A model generated the notes under the pieces. That model made no database searches, had not been told where the DNA came from, and worked only from the letters and a program-made list of their open reading frames with translations. A DNA stretch of 30,889 nt. Source: JBIQJD01 sp044507695 (GTDB lineage Bacteria; Bacteroidota; Ignavibacteria; Ignavibacteriales; Ignavibacteriaceae). Positions 5,485 to 13,672 of this stretch are shown here, piece after piece. Made by a program: the position numbers and the translations under genes. Location of the stretch: positions 1-30,889 of the forward strand of contig JBIQJD010000025.1 of NCBI GenBank assembly GCA_044507695.1, written 5' to 3'. The stretch's first letter is position 1. Each line of letters starts with the position of its first letter.

Positions 5485-8106
5485 ATGCCAAATATTCCAA
5501 TTACTGAAATACCAAAAGCATATAATCCTTCCGCAGTAGAAGATAAGTGGTACAGTTTCTGGCTTGAGAAAAATTTATTTCATTCCGAAATAGACAAAGA
5601 TAAAACTCCTTATACAATTGTAATTCCGCCGCCAAATATTACCGGATTTCTTCACATGGGGCATATCTTAAACAACACTCTGCAGGATATTTTCATCCGC
5701 ACAAAAAGAATGCAGGGTTACAATGCATGCTGGGTGCCGGGAACAGATCATGCATCAATTGCAACCGAAACAAAGGTTGTAAATATGCTTAAGGAAAAAG
5801 GAATAGATAAATACGAAATAGGGCGTGAAGAATTTTTAAAATACTGCTGGGAGTGGAAAGATAAATACGGCGGCATAATAATTCAGCAGTTAAAGAAACT
5901 TGGCGTAAGCTGCGATTGGGATCGTCTCCGTTTTACAATGGATGATCATTATTATAAAAGAGTAATCCAAACGTTTGTTGAGCTTTACAAGGAAGGAAAA
6001 ATTTACCGCGGCTACAGAATGGTAAACTGGGATCCTGCATCGCGTTCAGCAATATCTGATGAAGAAGTAAACTTCAGAACTGTTAACAGCAAACTCTGGT
6101 TTTTGAAATACAGAATTGCCGGAAGTGATGATCACATTATTGTAGCAACAACACGCCCTGAAACAATGCTTGGTGATACCGGCATTGCGGTTAATCCTGA
6201 TGATGAACGATATAAAAATTATATCGGCAAAAAAGTTATTCTTCCAATTGTTGAAAGGGAAATTCCAATTTTTGCTGATGAATATGTTGATAAGGAATTT
6301 GGTACAGGTGCGGTTAAAGTAACTCCCGCTCATGATGTAAACGATTATGAAATGGGGCAGCGCCACAAACTTGAAATAGTAAACATCTTTAATGAGGATG
6401 CATCATTAAATCATAACGTACCGGAGGAATTCAGAGGGCTTGATAGATTTGAAGCACGCAAAAAAGTTGTTGCCCGTCTTGAAGAATATGGATTGATTGA
6501 AAAAATAGAAGATTATCAAAACAAGATAGGTTATTCTGAACGCGGCGGTGTTCCGATTGAGCCGTATTTATCAGAGCAATGGTTCATGAAAATGGATGAA
6601 CTTGCAGCACCTGCTTTAAAAGTTGTTAAAGATGGTAAGATAAAATTTTACCCCGATCACTGGGTAAAAACATATGAGCACTGGATGAGCAATATAAAAG
6701 ATTGGTGCATCTCCCGGCAGCTTTGGTGGGGACACAGAATTCCGGTTTGGTATCATAAAGAAAATAAAGAGATTTACTGCGGCGTTAATCCTCCCGCAGA
6801 TATTGAAAACTGGAAACAGGATGAAGATGTGCTTGATACATGGGCATCAAGCTGGCTTTGGGCTTATGATGTTTTTAAAACTGATGAAGAACAGAAATAT
6901 TATTATCCAACAGATACACTTGTTACTGCTCCGGATATAATTTTCTTCTGGGTTGCAAGAATGATAATGGCTGGGCTTCACTTCAAAAAAGAAATTCCAT
7001 TTAAACATGTTTACTACACAAGCGTTCTGCGGGATCTCCAGGGAAGAAAGATGAGCAAATCACTCGGCAATTCTCCCGATCCGCTTGATGTTATTGATAA
7101 ATACGGATCAGATGCACTGCGCTTTACCGTAATTTATCTAGCACCGCTCGGCCAGGATGTTCTGTTCAGTGAAGATAAATGTGAAATAGGAAGAAATTTT
7201 GCAAATAAAATCTGGAATGCCGGCAGATTTCTTTTAATGAATACTGAAAATATTAAGGTTGATAATTCATCAATTAGTATGCATAAAGATTTTTCAGATG
7301 AATGGATTGAGTCAAGATTTAACCAAACACTTCTTGATCTGAATAAAGCAATGGAAAATTTTGAAGTTAATAATGCTTCAAAAATTATTTATGCATTTGT
7401 GTGGAATGATTTCTGTGATTGGTACATTGAACTTGCCAAAAGCAGGTTGTATGCTGATAATGATGAAGTGAAATCAGCAGTATTAACACGTGCATTAAAA
7501 ATGTTTGAAAACCTGCTGAAGCTTGTTCATCCGTTCATGCCTTTTATAACGGAGGAACTCTGGCATCTGATTGAAAACAGGAAAGAAGGTCAAAGCATTT
7601 CAGTTTCGGCATATCCTATCGCTGATGAATCTGCTGTTTCATCAAATGCAGAAAAGGAAATGGAGTTTGTTCAAGATATAATTACGGCAATCAGAAATAT
7701 CCGCGGAGAGATGAACATTCCGCCATCAAAATTTTTGAGCGCTTATTTAAAAACAAAAGAAGTTAAGCAGCATCAGATCGATTACATAAAAAAACTTGCA
7801 CGTGTTGAGGAAGTTGTTATTGATGAAAATTTAGCCAAGCCAAAAGCAAGCGCTTCAGCAGTGATAAGAAATTGTGAAATCTATATTCCACTGGAAAACC
7901 TTATTGATCTTGATGTTGAACGTGCAAGGCTTCAGAAAGAAATAGTTAGGCTGGAAAATTCCCTGGCAGCAATTGAAAAGAAATTATCAAATGAGAAGTT
8001 TGTTGCAAACGCCGCACCGGAAATTGTTGAGAAAGAAAGAGCAAAAAAACAAGCATGGGAAGAAAATCTGAAAAAGGTAAAAAGCAACCTGACAGATTTT
8101 GAGTAA
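5485..8106 (+). CDS. valS: Valine--tRNA ligase (class I)
   Basis: 873 residues, normal length for bacterial ValRS. It charges tRNA-Val with valine in the cytoplasm. The HIGH-type ATP motif reads HMGH at 57-60, after PPPNITGFL. The editing (CP1) domain has ATTRPETMLGD near 221. The tungsten-tRNA region reads DWCISRQLWWGHRIPVW. The second ATP motif KMSKS is at 522-526, followed by the anticodon-binding helical domain. From about residue 800 to the end is the family's C-terminal coiled coil, rich in Lys/Glu heptads. The ATG at 5485 follows a weak AGAGAG ribosome site. It is a single-gene unit: the next gene converges on it and they share the hairpin at 8113-8160. Confidence 0.98.
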   Translation: MPNIPITEIPKAYNPSAVEDKWYSFWLEKNLFHSEIDKDKTPYTIVIPPPNITGFLHMGHILNNTLQDIFIRTKRMQGYNACWVPGTDHASIATETKVVNMLKEKGIDKYEIGREEFLKYCWEWKDKYGGIIIQQLKKLGVSCDWDRLRFTMDDHYYKRVIQTFVELYKEGKIYRGYRMVNWDPASRSAISDEEVNFRTVNSKLWFLKYRIAGSDDHIIVATTRPETMLGDTGIAVNPDDERYKNYIGKKVILPIVEREIPIFADEYVDKEFGTGAVKVTPAHDVNDYEMGQRHKLEIVNIFNEDASLNHNVPEEFRGLDRFEARKKVVARLEEYGLIEKIEDYQNKIGYSERGGVPIEPYLSEQWFMKMDELAAPALKVVKDGKIKFYPDHWVKTYEHWMSNIKDWCISRQLWWGHRIPVWYHKENKEIYCGVNPPADIENWKQDEDVLDTWASSWLWAYDVFKTDEEQKYYYPTDTLVTAPDIIFFWVARMIMAGLHFKKEIPFKHVYYTSVLRDLQGRKMSKSLGNSPDPLDVIDKYGSDALRFTVIYLAPLGQDVLFSEDKCEIGRNFANKIWNAGRFLLMNTENIKVDNSSISMHKDFSDEWIESRFNQTLLDLNKAMENFEVNNASKIIYAFVWNDFCDWYIELAKSRLYADNDEVKSAVLTRALKMFENLLKLVHPFMPFITEELWHLIENRKEGQSISVSAYPIADESAVSSNAEKEMEFVQDIITAIRNIRGEMNIPPSKFLSAYLKTKEVKQHQIDYIKKLARVEEVVIDENLAKPKASASAVIRNCEIYIPLENLIDLDVERARLQKEIVRLENSLAAIEKKLSNEKFVANAAPEIVEKERAKKQAWEENLKKVKSNLTDFE

Positions 8107-8112
8107 AATGAT

Positions 8113-8160
8113 TTCTTCAATGTGTAGTGAATTCATATGTGAATTCACTACACTGAAGAA
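8113..8160. terminator. Strong bidirectional hairpin between valS and egtD
   Basis: A perfect 13-bp stem, TGTAGTGAATTCA (8123-8135) with TGAATTCACTACA (8140-8152), around a TATG loop, extended after a small internal loop by TTCTTCA (8113-8119) with TGAAGAA (8154-8160). It starts seven bases after the valS stop and contains the last four codons and stop of egtD. There is no strong U-run on either strand, so it may also act as a barrier to opposing transcription or exonucleases. Confidence 0.75.
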
Positions 8161-9089
8161 TTAATTACATAAGCATAAATTACTGCAAAATAATTGTTGC
8201 TGTCCGTCCAGCATTTCCTTAATGAAAAATAATCACTGCAAATTTTAATGAATGATTCAACTGAATATTTGTACGAATATTCCGTAACAATATGTTCATC
8301 CTTACTGAACTGAATTTCATTCCCATTTATTTTCACGATTTGATCATCTTTTGAAACAAGATGCATTTCTATTCTGCATTCTTCTTCATTATAAAATGCA
8401 TAATGCCTGAAATTTCTTACCTGAAAATCAGCGTTAAAAAATTTATTAAGATTATTCAAAATATTAAGATTAAATTCTGCAGTGATTCCCTTTGAATCAT
8501 TATAGGCTGCTTCTAAAATTCTTTTATCCTTTATAAGATCAATCCCAATCAGCAAACTTCCATCTGAACCTGCAAGATCAGAAATTCTTTTCAGCAATAA
8601 TTTTGCTTTTTCCGGTGTAAGATTTCCAATGCTGCTGCCGGGATAATACGCACAGATATTATTAAAATCGTGATCAACTGCGGGAAGCTGAAATGGAAGA
8701 GTAAAATCAGCGGCAAGCGGATAAATTTTTATATACGGATATTCTTTTTTTAATTTTTCCGCAGATTGAATTAAATGATCTGATGAAATATCAATAGGCA
8801 CATATCCGGAAAGATTTTTTAAATGATCCAGAAGCAGTCTTGTTTTTAAACTGCTCCCGCTTCCAAACTCAACAAGTAGAATTTTCTCACCTAAAGCAGA
8901 GACAATCTCTTCAATATTATCTTCCATTATTTTTAATTCTGTTCTGGTGGGATAATATTCATCAAGTTCAGAAATTTGTTCAAACAATTTCGATCCTTTT
9001 TCATCATAAAATAATTTTGGCGGAAGCTGTTTTGGATTTTTCTTTAAACCGGAAATTATCTCATCACTTAATGATGGATCAATATTCAT
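8148..9089 (-). CDS. egtD: L-histidine N-alpha-methyltransferase (ergothioneine biosynthesis)
   Basis: 313 residues from the chosen ATG at 9089; an in-frame ATG at 9107 lies inside egtB and lacks its own ribosome site, while AAGGA sits nine bases before 9089. EgtD uses three S-adenosylmethionine to convert histidine to hercynine, the first step of ergothioneine synthesis. Family motifs: YYPTRTE (45-51), the SAM-binding EFGSGSSLKTRLLL (74-87), PGSSIGNLTP (150-159, the Asn that contacts histidine) and TEYSYKY (269-275; Glu and Ser placed like the histidine-amino-group binders of the mycobacterial enzyme). It follows egtB with a single base between stop and start (TAATATG), which is tight translational coupling. 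The stop codon lies in the shared hairpin with valS. Confidence 0.95.
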   Translation of the reverse strand: MNIDPSLSDEIISGLKKNPKQLPPKLFYDEKGSKLFEQISELDEYYPTRTELKIMEDNIEEIVSALGEKILLVEFGSGSSLKTRLLLDHLKNLSGYVPIDISSDHLIQSAEKLKKEYPYIKIYPLAADFTLPFQLPAVDHDFNNICAYYPGSSIGNLTPEKAKLLLKRISDLAGSDGSLLIGIDLIKDKRILEAAYNDSKGITAEFNLNILNNLNKFFNADFQVRNFRHYAFYNEEECRIEMHLVSKDDQIVKINGNEIQFSKDEHIVTEYSYKYSVESFIKICSDYFSLRKCWTDSNNYFAVIYAYVINSSV

Positions 9090-9090
9090 A

Positions 9091-10389
9091 TTACAGATCC
9101 TTTGCAAGTCTTATTCCCATAAACTGCCAGCGTGTATGAGGCGGGAAAAAATTTCTGTAAGTTTTTCTAATGTGCAATTGAGAGGTTGCGCATGAACCGC
9201 CGCGCAGCACCATCTGGTTAGACATAAACTTGCCATTGTATTCACCCAATGCGCCTGGAAGCGGCTTGTAGCCGGGGTATGGCAAGTATGCGCTCATCGT
9301 CCATTCCCAAACATCTCCAAACATTTGATTGAGCTTTGATGATTCATCATTTAACGGAACCGGATGATAATTTTCCTTTTCAACAAAATTACCTTCTATG
9401 TTTACATCCGCTGCTGCAGTTTCCCATTCTGCTTCTGTTGGAAGTCTTAGTCCTTTCCATCTTGCAAATGCATCTGCTTCATAAAAGCTTATATGGCAGA
9501 CAGCTTCATCCGGCTCTACCTTTCTGAAACCTGATAATGTAAAATTCCACCATTCGCCTGAATGCTGTTCCCAGTACATTGGTGCATTCCAATTTTCAGA
9601 TTCAACTTTTGCAAATCCATCTGAAAGCCACAACTCAGCTTTTTGGTATCCTCCTGCATTAATAAACTCAATGTACTCTTCATTTGTTACCAATCTTGAA
9701 CTGACAGCAAAAGGATTTAAATATTGTTTGTGTGAAGGCGTTTCATTATCATAACAAAATCCCCTACCATTATACCCTATTTCTAAAAGTCCGCCTTCAA
9801 AAGTTTTCCAAACAAATCCGGATGAATTTCCATTTCCCAAAATATTTTTAACTGCATAAACCGGGTGCAATGGATTGAGTGAAAAAACATGTTTGATGTC
9901 TGTTAAAATTAATTCCTGGTGCTGCTGTTCGTGATTAATTCCGGTTTCGATTACGGGTGCAATTTTTAAATAGATTTCTTCGGGAGAATTTAATATTAGT
10001 TCATCAATAAGATTATCAATATGCTCTCTGTAATTGTAAACCTCCTGTACGGAAGGCCGTGAAAGTAAACCTCTGTTTGGACGCGAAAACCGCTCTCCCG
10101 CAAGAACGTAATACGAGTTGAACAAAAAATCATATTTATAAAATGGTGATTTATAATTTTTATCTGCTTCTTTAACAACAAATGTTTCATAGAACCAGCT
10201 TGTGTGGGCAAGATGCCATTTGGTAGGACTAACATCCGGCATTGATTGGATGCAGTAATCTTCCACTAAAAGCGGGGATGCAAGTTTGCAGGAAAAATTT
10301 CTAACGCTTTTGAATCTTTCTGACAGATTCTTCCTGTCTGTTAAATTATTTTTTAGTTCTTCAGAGTGAATTTTAATTAATGTATTCAT
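9091..10389 (-). CDS. egtB: Hercynine oxygenase / sulfoxide synthase EgtB
   Basis: 432 residues, the usual length. A non-haem iron enzyme that joins hercynine to a thiol donor using oxygen. The N-terminal DinB-like domain has the iron triad: His62 in WHLAHTSWFYE and His153/His157 in HEQQHQE. The C-terminal formylglycine-generating-enzyme-like domain runs from about 195 (GGLLEIGYNGRGF) through RLPTEAEWE, FGDVWEWT and VLRGGSCATS to FMGIRLAKDL. NSYYVLAGERFSRPNRG contains Tyr93-Tyr94, the pair that I recall as the oxygen-activating residues of the cysteine-using Chloracidobacterium enzyme. First gene of an egtB-egtD operon with its promoter in 10390-10567. No egtA, egtC or egtE in the window; the sulfoxide lyase must be elsewhere. 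Confidence 0.96.
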   Translation of the reverse strand: MNTLIKIHSEELKNNLTDRKNLSERFKSVRNFSCKLASPLLVEDYCIQSMPDVSPTKWHLAHTSWFYETFVVKEADKNYKSPFYKYDFLFNSYYVLAGERFSRPNRGLLSRPSVQEVYNYREHIDNLIDELILNSPEEIYLKIAPVIETGINHEQQHQELILTDIKHVFSLNPLHPVYAVKNILGNGNSSGFVWKTFEGGLLEIGYNGRGFCYDNETPSHKQYLNPFAVSSRLVTNEEYIEFINAGGYQKAELWLSDGFAKVESENWNAPMYWEQHSGEWWNFTLSGFRKVEPDEAVCHISFYEADAFARWKGLRLPTEAEWETAAADVNIEGNFVEKENYHPVPLNDESSKLNQMFGDVWEWTMSAYLPYPGYKPLPGALGEYNGKFMSNQMVLRGGSCATSQLHIRKTYRNFFPPHTRWQFMGIRLAKDL

Positions 10390-10567
10390 CTATACTCTTT
10401 TGTTTATTGATCTTTATACAAATATTACAATTATATTGATTCAGCAGGTGAGAGAAATCATAAAATTCATGTGAATGAAATTCCGATTGTGATACTTTAC
10501 ATTTGTATACTTTAAATGTCTTCAAATATTAATTAAGTATTTATTATCATAAAAAAGGTGAATAAAA
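10390..10567. promoter_or_regulatory. Divergent promoter region egtB / outer-membrane barrel gene
   Basis: 178 bp between divergent starts. TACATTTG at 10498-10505 fits the Bacteroidota -7 consensus TAnnTTTG for the plus-strand gene, but I see no TTG at the matching -33 distance, so the assignment is weak. Confidence 0.35.
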
Positions 10568-11080
10568 ATGAGAAGATTATTTAGAAGATTATTTTTAGCA
10601 TTAATACTTTTATCAATAATTTGCATCAGCAGCGCACAAGCACAATCACCGCAGGGAAAAAATTTCGGATTTGGAATTGTTCTTGGTGAACCAACCGGTG
10701 GAACATTAAAATTCTGGACGCAGCGCCCTAATGCAATTGTTGTTAACATTGGCTCATCATATTTCGGAAACCTGCGTATCGGTGCTGATTATCTCTGGCA
10801 CTTTGATGCGTTCAATTCAGATATTGCTTTTCTTTATGCAGGCCCCGGCGCTGCAATCGGTTTTGGGGAAGGAAAAGGATTCTGGTATAAAGGAAAAAAT
10901 GGTTTTTACTTCAGAGAAAATAAAGGTGCGGGACTTGGCGTGCGTGGTGTGTTCGGAGTTAATGTAGTCCCACAAAGAACACCGCTTGAATTTTTCTTTG
11001 AAGTTGGTGCTTTAATCGGTATTGTTCCTGATTTTGGTTCAGCAGTTGATGCAGCACTCGGAATGAGATTCTATCCATAA
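10568..11080 (+). CDS. Small outer-membrane beta-barrel candidate (DUF3996-like)
   Basis: 170 residues with a signal peptide (1-26, ending AQAQ; two Arg pairs before the hydrophobic core). The mature part opens with GFGIVLGEPTGGTLKFW (34-50), a signature I associate with the DUF3996/BAPKO_0422 family of small eight-strand-type barrels. The rest alternates hydrophobic and polar residues with many Gly and aromatics and ends in LGMRFYP, as expected for barrel strands. Likely a small outer-membrane protein; its ligand is unknown. AAGGTG precedes the ATG by eight bases. It stands 67 bases before the next gene. Assignment of the family is from memory of the motif. Confidence 0.65.
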   Translation: MRRLFRRLFLALILLSIICISSAQAQSPQGKNFGFGIVLGEPTGGTLKFWTQRPNAIVVNIGSSYFGNLRIGADYLWHFDAFNSDIAFLYAGPGAAIGFGEGKGFWYKGKNGFYFRENKGAGLGVRGVFGVNVVPQRTPLEFFFEVGALIGIVPDFGSAVDAALGMRFYP

Positions 11081-11147
11081 TGATTTCACATCACAACTAT
11101 TTGTGCAGCGTTGTTTTAGATTGAATGAAATTTTTCAGGAGTATGTT

Positions 11148-11438
11148 ATGCCATCATGGACAAGCAAGGAAGAACGAAAGTATGAACATATAAAGGAGAG
11201 TGCAAAGAAGCGCGGTAAATCAACAAAGCGTGCTAAAGAAATTGCCGCACGTACAGTTAATAAAGGAAGGAGAGAAAAAGGCGAGACTCCCAACAAAAAA
11301 ACTCAGGGAACGGGAAATCCGAATAAGGGGCTTGAGAGCAGGACAAAAGATGAACTTTATAATCTTGCAAAGAAAAGAAATGTTGAAGGCAGAAGTAAAA
11401 TGACAAAAGGTGAACTTGTTAAAGCATTAAAGAAATAA
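11148..11438 (+). CDS. Small basic Rho_N-like / 'plasmid stabilisation' family protein
   Basis: 96 residues starting MPSWTSKEERKYEHIKES, with an AGGAG ribosome site eight bases before the ATG; the 15 extra upstream in-frame codons have no such site. Very rich in Lys/Arg. The order of blocks (RGKSTKRAKEIAARTVNK, TQGTGNPNKGLE, then RTKDELYNLAKKRNVEGRSKMTKGELVKALKK) is that of a widespread bacterial family often labelled plasmid stabilisation protein. Its last 35 residues are a Rho N-terminal/SAP-like helical fold that binds nucleic acid. A cytoplasmic nucleic-acid-binding role is likely; the plasmid label is historical. It converges on the matrixin gene with five bases between stops and no visible terminator. 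Confidence 0.85.
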   Translation: MPSWTSKEERKYEHIKESAKKRGKSTKRAKEIAARTVNKGRREKGETPNKKTQGTGNPNKGLESRTKDELYNLAKKRNVEGRSKMTKGELVKALKK

Positions 11439-11443
11439 TAAAA

Positions 11444-12217
11444 TTATTTCCGCAGATGTTTTGTAAGATTGATTACTGATTTTAATGCTTCAACATCACC
11501 AAATGATAGTTCAACAAAAGTAAGGTCTGCGGATGATTTTGGATTAATAAACGGATACATTACATCCATTTTGCTGGGGCTGTGGCCTAATCCAAGCGCA
11601 TGCCCCAGCTCATGTATTATTGTTGCTTTAACTTCACCATCGGAAATTATTTTCTTTTTATATTTCTGCAATCCTATTTGTATAAAAACTTTTTCAATCT
11701 CTTTTTTATCATTAACATCATATTCAGTTAAACCAAGATAATTTACATCATATTTATTTTTCAGATCATCTTCAAAATTAATAATGATATCAGCACTATC
11801 TTCAGTTTGAGAGAAGATAAATTTTATCCGGGGGTCAGCATTTTCCCAAATTTTAATTGCATAATCAACAAAGGATGCATAAATAGTTTTAAATATTCGT
11901 GAAGAATTTTGATTCACATAAATCTTTAACGGGTAACGGCTTTCACTCCAGAATTTTCCGTTCCACAGTGATTCCCCGTTATCTTCAATTCTAAAATAAT
12001 TTTCTGTGTAATAAGTATATAATTTTCTTTCACGGCTGCCAATTACAATATATTCAGGTTTATGTTCTTTACTTCTTTCCAGAGAAGCTTTGTATGATCT
12101 TTTTAATGTGTAGGAATAATTGTTTTCATATTTAGCAGAAACAGAATCATTTTGTGCTGAAAGTAAACTTGTGAGCAGAAAAAGAATAATTAATATTTTA
12201 TGATGATGAAGTTTCAT
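11444..12217 (-). CDS. Secreted matrixin-type zinc metalloprotease
   Basis: 257 residues with a signal peptide (1-21, ending SAQ). The catalytic site is complete: HELGHALGLGH at 202-212 gives the three zinc His (202, 206, 212) and catalytic Glu203, and DVMYP (218-222) is the metzincin Met-turn. The protein has no cysteine, so there is no cysteine-switch propeptide of animal MMPs, and the 90 residues before the catalytic domain are of unknown type. It lacks a T9SS sorting domain, so it is probably periplasmic or exported another way. It shares a 214-bp divergent promoter region with the PaiB-like gene. An archaemetzincin or astacin is excluded by the motif spacing and Met-turn sequence. Substrate unknown. 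Confidence 0.88.
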   Translation of the reverse strand: MKLHHHKILIILFLLTSLLSAQNDSVSAKYENNYSYTLKRSYKASLERSKEHKPEYIVIGSRERKLYTYYTENYFRIEDNGESLWNGKFWSESRYPLKIYVNQNSSRIFKTIYASFVDYAIKIWENADPRIKFIFSQTEDSADIIINFEDDLKNKYDVNYLGLTEYDVNDKKEIEKVFIQIGLQKYKKKIISDGEVKATIIHELGHALGLGHSPSKMDVMYPFINPKSSADLTFVELSFGDVEALKSVINLTKHLRK

Positions 12218-12431
12218 ATTCTTGAACTCTTAAACTCATTAAAGATTATTAATAGTATTTATGAGAATCCAGTGTAAAATTTTGTTGCTGCAAATAATTT
12301 AAGAGTGTTCACGCATTAAGATTCATTCACAAAATTTATTATTTTAACAATGATTTGTTTTTTTATCGATCACACTCTTAATTAATTTTTTTAACTATAA
12401 GTTTTCTGTATTGGTATAAAGAAAATAAAGT
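12218..12431. promoter_or_regulatory. Divergent promoter region (matrixin / PaiB-like)
   Basis: 214 bp of very AT-rich DNA between divergent starts, holding both promoters. I find no operator-like palindrome that I would defend. Confidence 0.4.
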
Positions 12432-13049
12432 ATGTACATTCCTAAATATTTCAGCTTAACAGATCATCAAAAAATTATTTCTTTCTTAAAAGAAAATAAT
12501 TTTGGTTTGATTGTTTCCTCAAAATCGGATGAACTAGCCGGAACTCATCTTCCGTTTGTTATAAAAGCAGATGAAAACAATATTTTTTTAACTGCCCATC
12601 TTGCAAAAGCTAATCCGCAATGGAAAACTATTGATGAAACAAAGGAAGTACTTGTTATTTTTCAGGGGCCTCACGCCTATATCTCAACAAAATTTTATGA
12701 TCATAATATTAATGTACCAACGTGGAATTACACAGCAATTCATATTTACGGTTTTTGCAGAATCATAACAGAAGAAAATGAAATGCTCAATGTTCTTTAT
12801 GATAGTTTTGAAGCATTTGAACCAGGGTTCAAAAATCAATGGAATGAACTGCCGGAAGATTATAAGAAGGGATTGCTCAATGGAATTGTTGCATTTGAAA
12901 TCAAAGCTTCTAAAATTCAGGCAAAATTTAAATTGAGCCAGAACAGATCAAAACAGGAGCGGGAACGGATAATTGAATGCTTTGATAAAAGTGATGATTA
13001 TCTTTTAACTGCTTTGGCAAGAGAAATGAAAAAAGTTTCTGGTAATTAA
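12432..13049 (+). CDS. FMN-binding negative transcriptional regulator, PaiB family
   Basis: 205 residues, normal for the family. The split-barrel FMN-binding fold shows as MYIPKYFSLTD at the start, GTHLPFVI near 40, the GPHAYISTKFY block near 80 and VPTWNYTAIHIYG near 97, all characteristic of PaiB-like proteins. In Bacillus, PaiB with PaiA affects protease and sporulation genes; most members are uncharacterised flavoproteins and may act in redox protection rather than as repressors. The latter would fit the OsmC peroxidase 104 bases downstream on the same strand. No paiA-type acetyltransferase lies beside it. A possible hairpin (13084-13107) separates it from the OsmC gene. Confidence 0.85.
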   Translation: MYIPKYFSLTDHQKIISFLKENNFGLIVSSKSDELAGTHLPFVIKADENNIFLTAHLAKANPQWKTIDETKEVLVIFQGPHAYISTKFYDHNINVPTWNYTAIHIYGFCRIITEENEMLNVLYDSFEAFEPGFKNQWNELPEDYKKGLLNGIVAFEIKASKIQAKFKLSQNRSKQERERIIECFDKSDDYLLTALAREMKKVSGN

Positions 13050-13083
13050 TTATTAGGTTAAACACAGATAAATCAAAATAATA

Positions 13084-13107
13084 TTAACTGCTTCAAGCAG
13101 AAGTTAA
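13084..13107. repeat. Small inverted repeat between the PaiB-like and OsmC genes
   Basis: TTAAC (13084-13088) with GTTAA (13103-13107) encloses CTGC/GCAG. It could be a weak terminator for the PaiB-like gene or an operator for the OsmC gene, whose ATG is 46 bases further on. Confidence 0.35.
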
Positions 13108-13153
13108 AATTCAATATATTTTATTCAAGCAACAAAATTAAAAAGGAGAAATT

Positions 13154-13582
13154 ATGCCTGTAAGAAAAGCTAATTCAGAATGGAAAGGTAATCTTAAAGA
13201 AGGTAACGGAACTTTAAATACCGAAACCGGTCTTTTACAAGATACGCCATATAATGCATCAAGATTTTCACCGCAGGGAGACGGCACAAATCCCGAAGAA
13301 CTTCTCGGTGCCGCACATGCCGGATGTTATTCAATGGCACTGGCAAATGCTTTATCAAATGCCGGATATAAAGTGAATTCAATTAAGACAGAAGATAAAG
13401 TTCACATTGAAAAACTTGATACAGGATTTACAATTACAAAAATTGAAATAAGTACTGTGGGAGATGTTGAAGGAATTGATGAAGAAACTTTTGTTAAACA
13501 TGCAGAGAATACAAAAACCGGCTGCCCTGTTTCAAAGGCTTTAACCGGTACTGAAATGGTTCTTACAGCAAAGCTTAAATAA
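13154..13582 (+). CDS. OsmC-family hydroperoxide reductase
   Basis: 142 residues, full length for the OsmC subgroup. It reduces organic (and often hydrogen) peroxides with a thiol couple. The two redox cysteines are in place: Cys58 in HAGCYSMAL (peroxidatic) and Cys124 in TGCPVSKAL (resolving). The N-terminal half opens as in OsmC (RKANSEWKG). No signal peptide, so cytoplasmic. A strong AAGGAG site precedes the ATG by seven bases, which suggests high expression. The electron donor in this organism cannot be told from the sequence. Confidence 0.95.
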   Translation: MPVRKANSEWKGNLKEGNGTLNTETGLLQDTPYNASRFSPQGDGTNPEELLGAAHAGCYSMALANALSNAGYKVNSIKTEDKVHIEKLDTGFTITKIEISTVGDVEGIDEETFVKHAENTKTGCPVSKALTGTEMVLTAKLK

Positions 13583-13598
13583 ATAATTTTTTATAAAC

Positions 13599-13654
13599 TG
13601 CAGGAGTTGTCTAAAAAGTTTTCAATAAGTTTTTACTCTGAGGCAGCTCCTGCA
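13599..13654. terminator. Terminator hairpin after the OsmC gene, shared with the GMC gene
   Basis: TGCAGGAGTTGTCT (13599-13612) pairs with AGGCAGCTCCTGCA (13641-13654) along 14 positions, two of them G-U on the plus strand. The 28-base loop is rich in A and T. It is followed by TTATTTTAT. Placed between convergent stops, it probably serves both. Confidence 0.7.
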
Positions 13655-13672
13655 TTATTTTATATTTCTGAA

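Noticed and set aside
6046..6366. 106-codon frame antisense to valS
   Set aside because: A shadow of valS codon usage; no ribosome site and no recognisable protein features.
9090..9107. Six-codon N-terminal extension of EgtD (ATG at 9107)
   Set aside because: It lies inside egtB with no ribosome site of its own; the ATG at 9089 has AAGGA at good spacing and sits one base after the egtB stop.
11103..11147. 15-codon extension of the Rho_N-like protein
   Set aside because: The ATG at 11148 has a proper AGGAG site and gives the family's usual MPSW start.
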